A DNA stretch of 64,000 bases from Bacillota bacterium (GTDB lineage: Bacteria > Bacillota > Ch66 > Ch109). Positions 34,383 through 41,914 of this stretch are shown here, one piece after another. A program made the translations under genes and the position numbers. The notes below the pieces were generated by a model. The model made no database searches. It saw nothing but the letters and a program-made list of their open reading frames with translations, and had not been told where the DNA came from. The stretch lies in assembly GCA_013178275.1 (NCBI GenBank), contig JABLWZ010000006.1:62001-126000 (forward strand). The letters are read 5' to 3'. Every line of letters starts with the position of its first letter. Position 1 is the stretch's first letter.

Positions 34383-35471
34383 TCAGCTAATAATTTTTTT
34401 AATGGTTCTTTTAAATATTTCTTCATCAATTCTTACCTGTTCTAAGTATTTTTTACAATTCGTATCATATTCTTCATATTCTAGATTTTTATAATAATTT
34501 AATATCTTATCCGCCAGGTTATCATTATCAAAATCAAGCGCCAAACCCAATCCATTTTCCATTACTATTTTGGCCAGATAGGTATTAGCAGAAACCAGGA
34601 TCGGTTTACGGAGTATACAGGATTCATAAAGTCTATTAGGTATTAATGTGCACACCTCTAAATTCCGTGATCCAAATATCCCATTGAGAAGGTCAGTATC
34701 ACCGTAAAATTCTATCTTCTCCTTTGGTTGGTATTTGCCGCGGAAATAAACGTTATTAATTTGATTCTCTACACAAAACTTTTTTAGATAACCCTTAACC
34801 AACTCTTCTCCTAGATAATGCAATTCGAAATTTTTATGGTTTGCCAACGCCGTGATCAGCTTTTTATTGTCCCTATAAAAGATTGGCCGAATCATACCTA
34901 TGAAACAGATTCTTATTCTTCTCACTTGATCTAAATCAATCTCACGGTTACGGTTTACAAAATAATCAAAATATGTATTATCAATATTATGTGAAAGTAT
35001 ATATTTTTTAGATTTTGGAAGCCAACGGTTGAAAGCGGGGGATGAAACTATTGTAATTATTGAATTTTCCACTAGTAGGTTCATTAAAAACCTATATAAA
35101 TAAAAATTATCATAAGTAAAGTCGCGTATATCAAAAATGTACTTTTGTGGATATTTATTCTTCAGCAGTCTTATAAAGATTATTCCGGTTTGCGGTGTTA
35201 AAATTATTAGTCGGTTGTATTTTTTGTTTTTTAAAACCTGCTTTACAAACCTATAATACATCAAGTAATCTTTTATTTTCTTTACCTTACTGTTATTCAG
35301 TGGCGCTAAATATTTAAAGAGCAGGATTTTCTCATTGTCCTCCTGTTCCGTAAGCGTTCTATCCCAGGTTACAACTTCATAATCGGTATTAGTTTCCTCT
35401 AGAATATCAGTATATTTTTTTAAATATGGCAAGTAATTTAAGTTGTTATTCCCTATTATCCCTATCTTCAC
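34383..35471 (-). CDS. Putative GT-B glycosyltransferase (GT4-like)
   Basis: 362 aa, Lys/Asn/Ile-rich and encoded by visibly AT-rich DNA. N-terminal MKIGIIGNNNLNYLPYL, a central Rossmann start (RIRICFIGMIRP), and a late donor-binding region (PNRLYESCILRKPILVS...NGLGLALD, partial) fit a GT4-like transferase, though the classical E-x7-E is only partial (ESCILRKP). GTG start at 35471 with GGAGTAAG overlapping the cpsD stop codon. It shares an AT-rich block (34.3-38.1 kb) with the kinase and priming transferase, which suggests joint transfer. Confidence 0.7.
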   Translation of the reverse strand: MKIGIIGNNNLNYLPYLKKYTDILEETNTDYEVVTWDRTLTEQEDNEKILLFKYLAPLNNSKVKKIKDYLMYYRFVKQVLKNKKYNRLIILTPQTGIIFIRLLKNKYPQKYIFDIRDFTYDNFYLYRFLMNLLVENSIITIVSSPAFNRWLPKSKKYILSHNIDNTYFDYFVNRNREIDLDQVRRIRICFIGMIRPIFYRDNKKLITALANHKNFELHYLGEELVKGYLKKFCVENQINNVYFRGKYQPKEKIEFYGDTDLLNGIFGSRNLEVCTLIPNRLYESCILRKPILVSANTYLAKIVMENGLGLALDFDNDNLADKILNYYKNLEYEEYDTNCKKYLEQVRIDEEIFKRTIKKIIS

Positions 35472-35475
35472 GAGC

Positions 35476-36180
35476 TTACTCCAAGCCTTTTTTCTTTATT
35501 TCCTTATCAAAACGTTTAAAATAATTATAAGACTCAACATACTTCTTATAATCTCTTTTTTTGACCCGATTCAAAACCACGCCGATTAGTTTTGCGTTAG
35601 CGTTTTCTAGTTGCTCAACCGCTCGGTTTAATGAATCCAGATTGGTCAATCCTATTTGGGCAATAAGGATTACGGCGTCTGTTTTAGCCGCAACCAAAGT
35701 ACCATCAATAACTGTGGTGAGGGACGGGGTATCAAATACTACAAATTCGTACTTTTCCTTAACCTCTTCATTAAACTTGTCAAACTCACTTGAGCACAAC
35801 AGTTCAATAGGATTTTTACTCTTCTTTCCACATGAGAGATAGAATAAATTCCTAATATTTGACGAGTTTACAGCATCCTGAAGCCTTATCCCGTCTTCAA
35901 TTATGTCAGTAAATCCAGGCATGGTATCCATGTAAAGTCTCTTAAAGGAACCTGGTTTCCTTGTGTCAGCATCCACCAGAAGTGTTTTCTTTCCAGAGTA
36001 TGCCATAGCAATAGCTAAATTAATAGCTGTTGTGGTTTTCCCAACTCCTGGCCGGCAGCTGCATACGCTTAATGATCTAATTTGTTCCTTTTCGCTGGCA
36101 AAATGGATATAAGCCATTAACCTCTCATAAGCATCTAGAACCGCTGAGTTCTTTTCATTGTATATTTCAAGATTTTGCAT
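35476..36180 (-). CDS. BY-kinase (CpsD/CapB family capsular tyrosine kinase)
   Basis: 234 aa cytoplasmic bacterial tyrosine kinase. Walker A SCRPGVGKTTTAIN (about 43-52), Walker A' LLVDADTRKP, Walker B VVFDTPS and a C-terminal Tyr cluster (YKKYVESYNYFKR) that would be autophosphorylated. In Gram-positives CpsD is activated by a membrane CpsC-type partner; here the neighbour (36192) is an unusually short version. It regulates polymer length and export. Confidence 0.9.
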   Translation of the reverse strand: MQNLEIYNEKNSAVLDAYERLMAYIHFASEKEQIRSLSVCSCRPGVGKTTTAINLAIAMAYSGKKTLLVDADTRKPGSFKRLYMDTMPGFTDIIEDGIRLQDAVNSSNIRNLFYLSCGKKSKNPIELLCSSEFDKFNEEVKEKYEFVVFDTPSLTTVIDGTLVAAKTDAVILIAQIGLTNLDSLNRAVEQLENANAKLIGVVLNRVKKRDYKKYVESYNYFKRFDKEIKKKGLE

Positions 36181-36191
36181 ATCTACCCGCC

Positions 36192-36485
36192 TTATTCTAT
36201 CGAATGTTCAGGAATAATCCCAATAACTTTTAATTTTTTACTATTATTCTCAATATCCTCTACAGTGAAGACAGTTTTATCAGATAGTGAAATCAGGTAA
36301 ATAATTCCTAATCCAAGCAGAAGTCCAGTAAACGATCCAATTAAAGCATTTACTGCTACTTTAGGGTAAGCAGTTTTTAAAGCAGCGAGGGCAACGGTGC
36401 ATCCTCCAACCAACATCAGAGATATAATGATCCATATTTTTCTAGAAAGTATATTAAAAAAGTGTTTGGTAACCGTAATCTTCAC
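36192..36485 (-). CDS. Minimal CapA/CpsC-like BY-kinase modulator
   Basis: 97 aa with two transmembrane segments (about 15-35 and 47-67) and a cytoplasmic tail DKTVFTVEDIENNSKKLKVIGIIPEH, the type of C-terminal segment that activates CpsD (shared form: I-T-x-ED-v...GxIP). Full CpsC/YveK proteins have about 230 aa with a large extracytoplasmic coiled loop; here fewer than 15 residues connect the two helices. The Wzz at 54111 has the reverse defect. It lies 11 bp upstream of the kinase, so the two are co-expressed. Confidence 0.75.
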   Translation of the reverse strand: MKITVTKHFFNILSRKIWIIISLMLVGGCTVALAALKTAYPKVAVNALIGSFTGLLLGLGIIYLISLSDKTVFTVEDIENNSKKLKVIGIIPEHSIE

Positions 36486-36520
36486 CTTCTTTTCAGTGCC
36501 TCTAGGTCTAATAGGGTTAA

Positions 36521-38047
36521 TTAGTATGCGCCCTTTTTACCCAGAACAACTCCCACAGTTTTAAACAATAATGTAATGTCCAGCCATAATGACCAGTTTC
36601 TAACGTACCAGGCCTCCATTTGGACACGCTCATTGTATTCGATATCGCTGCGCCCGCTTACACCCCAAAGACCGGTAATGCCGGGAAGAACCATAAAGTA
36701 ATCAGGAGCGTATTTCCCAAACTTTGGGACTTCATCCATTACAATAGGACGCGGCCCCACCAGACTCATCTCACCTTTTAGCACATTCAGTATTTGTGGT
36801 AGCTCATCCAGGCTGGTTCTCCGAAGTATCTTTCCAACCCTTGTAACTCTCGGATCATCTTTAAGCTTAAAGTTTTCTTCCCATTCCTTTTTAATTTCAG
36901 GATCTGTCTCTAAAAGTCTCTGCAGTATTTCCTGAGAGTTGGTAGCCATGGTACGAAACTTATAACAGTTAAACTCTTTACCACCCTTCCCCACCCTCTT
37001 ATGAGAAAAACCCATCGGACCGCGGGTGTCTATTTTGATCATCAAAGAAATCAGCAATAATACCGGGAATAAAAAAATAAAGATAGAAAATCCAACAATT
37101 ATATCAAATAAACGTTTTATTAGCATGTTCAATGGGCGTACTAGATTGTTTTGAGTGGAATACAGCAGTATTTTCTCGTCAAAGAGGTGGGTAATTTGTC
37201 CTCCAGTGATTGACATTCCCGCTATATCTGGAGCAACAATTACGTTACGAGTCGAGTGTTTTAGTTTATATGCCAGTTGCACTAAATCTTCGCCGTACAT
37301 TCTAGGGACGGCGATTACAGCGTTGGCGATATTATTCTCGCGGATAATCCTGGTTGCTTCATCGAATCCTCCAAACACTCGGTAGTCTTTACCTAAGATA
37401 TTGACTCCCTCGTACATTTTATTTTTGTCATCGTCTAAGAACCCAAAAATCTGGTAACCAATAAAAGGCTGGGTAATAAAAGAGACAGCAATCTTTTTTC
37501 CAGTATCACCAGCTCCGAGAATCAATATCGGTTCAGCCCAGATCCCTAAATAAAACAAAAATATTTTTCCGAAGTATCTAACCATAGGCAATGTAAATAG
37601 GGCAAATATGTACGTAATAAATATAGTGGTTCTGGAAAACTCATCTCCCAGTCTAGTAAGGAATACGGTTGCCAGAGTTATAAAAAAGGCCATGGTCGTG
37701 GCAGTGACGATATTTCTTGCTTCACTCCAAAAAGACTGTCGTTGAGTATAAGTTCGTTCATATGCCAGACAGGCTATAAGGATAAAAGTGATCAGCCATA
37801 AGTTAGATATAAAAGAGTCGGGGATGTTTTGTATAATTCCCGGATTTAACATCGGTATGAGTTTTAACCGAATCAAAACCCCGGTTAAGATAGCTAAACT
37901 GAGCCCTATGAGATCCGTAGTTACCAGAGACAATATGATAAGCATGAATTTGGTCTCATGGTGAGAGCTCTTTTGGGGAAGGGATTGATTTAGCTCTATC
38001 TCAAATAAATCCGTCCTAATTTTGATACTCTTGGCGGTTTTTCCCAT
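36521..38047 (-). CDS. Undecaprenyl-phosphate sugar phosphotransferase (WbaP/EpsL-like)
   Basis: 508 aa initiating enzyme. Start is ATG 38047 with GGAGG five nt upstream. Four N-terminal transmembrane helices, a NAD-like Rossmann domain (ILGAGDTGKKIAVS), a fifth helix (IIVGFSIFIFLFPVLLLISL region) and the C-terminal catalytic domain with KRVGKGGKEFNCYKFRTM, RTSLDELPQILNVLKGEMSLVGPRP (shown as its parts) and GITGLWGVSGRSDI. It transfers a hexose-1-phosphate to undecaprenyl phosphate, starting the polymer. An independent priming enzyme of another class lies at 58240-59325. Confidence 0.92.
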   Translation of the reverse strand: MGKTAKSIKIRTDLFEIELNQSLPQKSSHHETKFMLIILSLVTTDLIGLSLAILTGVLIRLKLIPMLNPGIIQNIPDSFISNLWLITFILIACLAYERTYTQRQSFWSEARNIVTATTMAFFITLATVFLTRLGDEFSRTTIFITYIFALFTLPMVRYFGKIFLFYLGIWAEPILILGAGDTGKKIAVSFITQPFIGYQIFGFLDDDKNKMYEGVNILGKDYRVFGGFDEATRIIRENNIANAVIAVPRMYGEDLVQLAYKLKHSTRNVIVAPDIAGMSITGGQITHLFDEKILLYSTQNNLVRPLNMLIKRLFDIIVGFSIFIFLFPVLLLISLMIKIDTRGPMGFSHKRVGKGGKEFNCYKFRTMATNSQEILQRLLETDPEIKKEWEENFKLKDDPRVTRVGKILRRTSLDELPQILNVLKGEMSLVGPRPIVMDEVPKFGKYAPDYFMVLPGITGLWGVSGRSDIEYNERVQMEAWYVRNWSLWLDITLLFKTVGVVLGKKGAY

Positions 38048-38146
38048 ATAACCTCCAAAATTTAACGGGTCTTTAGAGTGTCGCCAAATGCTTTTATAGC
38101 GAATAATCACTTTTATCGACACGAAGACCCGAGGCTTCTTAGTTAT

Positions 38147-39205
38147 TTACTTTGCGGTCATCAAAATGCCCGCACTCTCTTTCTTCCCATATCCTTTAGG
38201 ATTTTCTTTCAGCCAACGCCAAGCCGATCCTATAATATGATCCAGATCCGAACATGCGGGCTCCCATCCTAATTCACGCTTTATCTTCGTATAATCTGCA
38301 ACAAGTAACGCCGGATCCCCCTGCCTTCGTTTATTAATCTGATACTGTACCCTTGACCGTGTCACTTTATTTGCTGCGGATAATACCTGCAGAACCGAAT
38401 AGCCTCTACCATTGCCAAGGTTATAAACCCGCGACTTACACCCATTAGATAAGGCGTTAATCGCCATGATGTGAGCCCTGGCCAAGTCCGTCACGTGTAC
38501 ATAATCTCTTATGCATGTACCGTCTATAGTATTATAGTCACTTCCGTATACAAATAGGTCTTCTCTATGACCTAATATAGTTTGCAGAATGATCGGAATA
38601 AGATGGGTTTCCGGCTCGTGATGTTCACCAATCATACCGCAGGCATCCGCTCCCGCTGCATTAAAAAACCTTAAGGAAATAGATTTAATCTCATGGATTT
38701 GGTCGTACCATTTTAATAGATCTTCAACGATTAGTTTGGTTGCACCATAGACATTAGTCGGAGCTGTACGGTGATCTTCTTTTATGGGTATTTCAGTCGG
38801 CTCACCGTATACCGCAGCACTTGACGAAAACACGATATGTTTGATATTTGTCTTGACCATTGCCTCAAGTAAGCTTATCGTCCCCGATACGTTATTGTCA
38901 AAGTATTTACCAGGGTTATGCATTGATTCCGCCACTTGGCTAGCCGCCGCCAGGTGGATTACCCCTGAAATCTTCTCTTTTACAATAATATCTATTGTTC
39001 TGGAACTATCCCTGGTATCGCCGTAGTAGACATTTAGATAGCTTTTTCCCGAGCTTAATTCAGGAAGGTTTTTGATAATGTTCATTGCCTCCGCATGACC
39101 GGTAGATAAGTTATCCAAGACTACGATATTACTACCGTTTCTTAATAACTCTTTTACGACATGTGAGCCAATATATCCTGCTCCTCCGGTGACTAGTATG
39201 TTCAT
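38147..39205 (-). CDS. galE: UDP-glucose 4-epimerase
   Basis: 352 aa short-chain dehydrogenase/epimerase. NAD loop TGGAGYIGSH near residue 6, DNLSTGH, the catalytic Ser/Thr, Tyr-x3-Lys (YGATKLIVEDLL) and RFFNAAGAD. ATG at 39205 is preceded by AAGGAG eight nt away; an in-frame GTG three codons earlier is less likely. It supplies UDP-galactose or UDP-GalNAc to the polymer. Its left neighbour is the priming transferase. Confidence 0.95.
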   Translation of the reverse strand: MNILVTGGAGYIGSHVVKELLRNGSNIVVLDNLSTGHAEAMNIIKNLPELSSGKSYLNVYYGDTRDSSRTIDIIVKEKISGVIHLAAASQVAESMHNPGKYFDNNVSGTISLLEAMVKTNIKHIVFSSSAAVYGEPTEIPIKEDHRTAPTNVYGATKLIVEDLLKWYDQIHEIKSISLRFFNAAGADACGMIGEHHEPETHLIPIILQTILGHREDLFVYGSDYNTIDGTCIRDYVHVTDLARAHIMAINALSNGCKSRVYNLGNGRGYSVLQVLSAANKVTRSRVQYQINKRRQGDPALLVADYTKIKRELGWEPACSDLDHIIGSAWRWLKENPKGYGKKESAGILMTAK

Positions 39206-39500
39206 CTTAGCCACTCCTTCTTTAACAGGAACCCATTTTAATGAGACGACTTAAGTAGTCGAAAAGTTTATATTTATATAACATATAATCTGGAGACGAT
39301 CCTCAACGCTAAAAAATATTGAAACTGATAGATTCAAGTAATATTTTACTATCTAATCATATATTTGTCTATTGATATGGATATAGCAATATTTTTTTAA
39401 GAGTATTTTAACCATTGACTACTCAACCATAGTTTACATGATTTTTTAACTAAACTTTGTAATACACATCACAAAAAAAGTAGATATTTTTATCACTAGA
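39206..39500. other. AT-rich intergenic region, no gene seen
   Basis: About 295 bp between galE and the IS630 relic. It is strongly AT-rich and has no plausible coding frame or clear promoter for galE; a 5-bp inverted repeat (CGACT/AGTCG, 39247-39261) is too short to interpret. Confidence 0.5.
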
Positions 39501-39835
39501 GGCACATATCCAAAGCCTTAGAAATATGAGTTGAAGTGGCCCTTGAAGACCTGCCCCAAAAGGGTAAACCACAAGCAATTATTCCAGAAGCCAGGGCATG
39601 GGTGGAGTTTACAAGGAGGTTCAGGTAATATCCCGGACGGGAGAAGAAAGCATGACGGCATCCATCTCTTATAATTAAGAAACCTGGGATACAAGCGATT
39701 GGAAGCACTGCTCCGGATTTGCCTCCCTGTCCCGGTAAATATCCTGCAATTGAGCATGACCACGAATATATACGTCATGGAACATTAAGTCTTCTTGCCG
39801 GGATTAATTTAGTGACTGGAGAAATTATTGCACGG

Positions 39836-41394
39836 TAGATTCCCATGCCGCCTGCGGCGGCACCATCAGAGGAACGAAAATGGGTTATATCGAATTAGTT
39901 CTTTAGCGGCTGGCGAAGCGAGGTCGATTCTTTATTGGTGCCTTGAGCCCGTAGTGGTAGATTGACCTCAGCGATCTGGTGCACCACAGAATGTTGCTCC
40001 CGCGAGGGAAGCACGCAGGGCAGAATGCCTTATTTAGGTCGCTGCACCAACCCAATACAAACCGCTAAAGGAGTGCAACACAAATGGAGATCCTCTATTC
40101 ACGCTGCTGTGGGCTGGATGTTCACAAAAAAACGATCACTGCCTGCAGCATCACACCCAAAGGAAAGGAGCTAAGAACGTTTGGTACCATGACCCCCGAT
40201 CTGCTCAATCTGGCTGAGTGGATCAAGGCTGAGGGCTGCACCCACGTGGCCATGGAATCTACCGGCGTTTTCTGGAAGCCAGTCTACAACATCCTTGAAT
40301 GTTACAATGTGGAGATCCTGGTGGTCAACGCCCAGCACATAAAGGCTGTTCCTGGGCGTAAGACCGATGTCAAGGATGCCGAGTGGATCGCCAACCTGCT
40401 CCGCCATGGGCTCCTTAAAAGTAGCTTCATTCAGAACCGGGAGCAGAGGGAACTAAAAGAGCTGGTCGGATACCGTAAGAGCCTGGTTGACGAGCGTGCC
40501 CGCGAAGTAAACCGAATTCAAAAAGTACTTGAGGGTGCCGGCATCAAACTGGCATCGGTAGCTACTGACATCACAGGAGTTTCCGGACGCAGCATACTTG
40601 ATGCCATCGTTTCCGGCGTCGAAGACCCAAAATTCCTGGCGTCGTTGTCCAGAGGGAAGCTCAAGAATAAACATGAGCAGATGGAGCAGGCCCTCCAGGG
40701 ACTGGTGGGCAAACATCAAAGGATGCTGATTTCCACGCAGTTGAAGCACATTGACTTTCTCGATCAGGAGATTGCCAGGCTAGATCAGGAGATTGAGGAG
40801 CAGATGCGCCCTTTTGAACAGGAGATCGCGTTTCTCGATGCCGTCCCGGGTATCGGGGTGAGGAGCGCCCAGGTCATCCTGGCCTGTATCGGCACGGATA
40901 TGTCCCGCTTCCCCACTACGTCACACATTGCCTCATGGTCAGGGCTCTGTCCGGGGAATAACGAGAGCGCCGGCAAGCGTAAGAAAGTTAAAAGCAAAAA
41001 GGGGAATCCACTCTTACGCACTACGTTGATCCAGGCCGCCAAATCAGCTTCACATACCAAGAATACGTATCTTTCTGCTCAGTACCATCGGATAGCTGCC
41101 CGGCGTGGAAAGAACAAAGCCGCTGTTGCTGTTGCTCACTCCATACTGGTCATCGTCTATTGTATGTTGAAGCATCACCGTCCTTACCAGGAAATGGGCG
41201 CCGATTACTTTGCCAAGACTAATGCTAAGGCTATTAAAAACCGTGCTATCAAACAGCTTGAGATGTTAGGCTTCAGGTCAGGATCGAGGCCGCTTAATTT
41301 TTCGTTATTTGTTTTTTCTTTAAAAGCTACGTTATTGAACCCTTTTGGGAGGGGTTTAGTCAGGTGTTGCCTTTCCGGAACTGTTATTTTCAGG
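39836..41394 (+). mobile_element. IS110-family insertion sequence
   Basis: About 1,559 bp, with boundaries set by reconstruction of the interrupted IS630 frame. Left junction is ...GCACGG/TAGATTCCC (39835/39836), right junction ...TTTTCAGG/ACAGAAG (41394/41395). A GG dinucleotide occurs at both junctions, as expected for IS110-type recombination at a 2-bp core without target duplication or terminal inverted repeats. The element has a 248-nt left non-coding leader, then the transposase. Confidence 0.85.
39840..40060 (+). ncRNA. Candidate IS110 bridge RNA
   Basis: The leader upstream of the transposase can fold into two consecutive stem-loops as in IS621-type bridge RNAs. Stem 1 pairs 39920-39929 with 39960-39969 (10 bp including two G-U) around a 30-nt loop. 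Stem 2 pairs 39977-39983 with 40043-40049 (TGGTGCA/TGCACCA) and contains an inner hairpin TGCTCCC-gcga-GGG(a)AGCA at 39995-40013 between two unpaired strands. A 5' stem CCCAT/ATGGG (39842/39880 area) precedes them. Guide-target matches could not be assigned with confidence. Confidence 0.5.
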
Positions 41395-41583
41395 ACAGAA
41401 GAAAGACATAGAAGCCGTGAATTCATTAATTTCCTTAAGTCTATGGATGCACGCTACGCTGACAGGGAAAAAATAAAAGTTGTATTGGATAACCATTCGT
41501 CGCATACTTCCAAGGAAACTAGAGCTTATTTGGCAACTGTCCCCAATCGTTTTGAACTTGTTTTTACTCCTAAACCTGTTTAG
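40084..41583 (+). CDS. IS110 transposase reading into IS630 relic
   Basis: Residues 1 to about 398 are an IS110 DEDD transposase: D12 in GLDVHKKT, E58 in AMESTGVF, D95/D98 in TDVKDAEW, a helical middle, and Transposase_20 with [15 protein letters not shown] and [14 protein letters not shown] containing the expected catalytic Ser. The remaining 100 residues are not part of the family: about 39 come from the element's right end and the rest from the IS630 relic ([10 protein letters not shown] onward). One missing base near 41270 would explain this, since the next frame reads QVRIEAA-stop, a normal IS110 ending. Whether this copy is active is unknown. Confidence 0.85.
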   Translation: MEILYSRCCGLDVHKKTITACSITPKGKELRTFGTMTPDLLNLAEWIKAEGCTHVAMESTGVFWKPVYNILECYNVEILVVNAQHIKAVPGRKTDVKDAEWIANLLRHGLLKSSFIQNREQRELKELVGYRKSLVDERAREVNRIQKVLEGAGIKLASVATDITGVSGRSILDAIVSGVEDPKFLASLSRGKLKNKHEQMEQALQGLVGKHQRMLISTQLKHIDFLDQEIARLDQEIEEQMRPFEQEIAFLDAVPGIGVRSAQVILACIGTDMSRFPTTSHIASWSGLCPGNNESAGKRKKVKSKKGNPLLRTTLIQAAKSASHTKNTYLSAQYHRIAARRGKNKAAVAVAHSILVIVYCMLKHHRPYQEMGADYFAKTNAKAIKNRAIKQLEMLGFRSGSRPLNFSLFVFSLKATLLNPFGRGLVRCCLSGTVIFRTEERHRSREFINFLKSMDARYADREKIKVVLDNHSSHTSKETRAYLATVPNRFELVFTPKPV

Positions 41584-41784
41584 TCAGATTAGATATTCTT
41601 GAATCTCCATATTCACTGCAAAAGGGTTTTCTTGATCATCTCGAAAAAATATTTCGTAGCATACTCTTTCAGCAGTTTTGCCTCCCGCTATAATTTAACA
41701 CATTTGCAACTTTTTTAATTTTCCAAGTATTTTACATCAGTTTTTTGATTCTTTATCTGAATGCCAGCCTAATTGAATTGCAGA

Positions 41785-41830
41785 ACAAAAAAATACCACT
41801 TCTTCGTCCCTTGGCATTAAAGTGGTATTT
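41785..41830 (-). terminator. Intrinsic terminator of the repeat-lyase gene
   Basis: An 11-bp stem AAATACCACTT/AAGTGGTATTT (41791-41801 and 41820-41830), with a T-run of seven on the minus strand after the stem. It lies 85 bp after the stop of the 825-aa lyase. The 41584-41914 interval otherwise holds only IS630 debris and AT-rich DNA. Confidence 0.8.
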
Positions 41831-41914
41831 CCCATAGTCTGGATTATGTCCATCATTACTTATGCTATTATGCTATTATATAGATCTTCAATTCACACGT
41901 CGCTTCATTCATTT

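Larger units (their letters stand above)
39505..41600 (+). pseudogene. IS630-family transposase relic, split by IS110
   Basis: Fragments of one IS630 (DDE_3) transposase flank the IS110 element. Left (39520-39835): VALEDLPQKGKP, then, after a deletion, IGSTAPDLPPCPGKYPAIEHDHE and SLLAGINLVTGEIIAR (as separate blocks). Right (41395-41580): [18 protein letters not shown], then the third-acidic region [18 protein letters not shown]. Removing IS110 gives [16 protein letters not shown] in frame. The N-terminus, part of the middle and the end (normally FTPKHGSWLN) are missing or scrambled, so it was already dead. Confidence 0.85.

Noticed and set aside
40084-41583. A new IS110-IS630 fusion transposase
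   Set aside because: The junction is explained by insertion of IS110 into IS630 plus a one-base deletion removing the normal stop.
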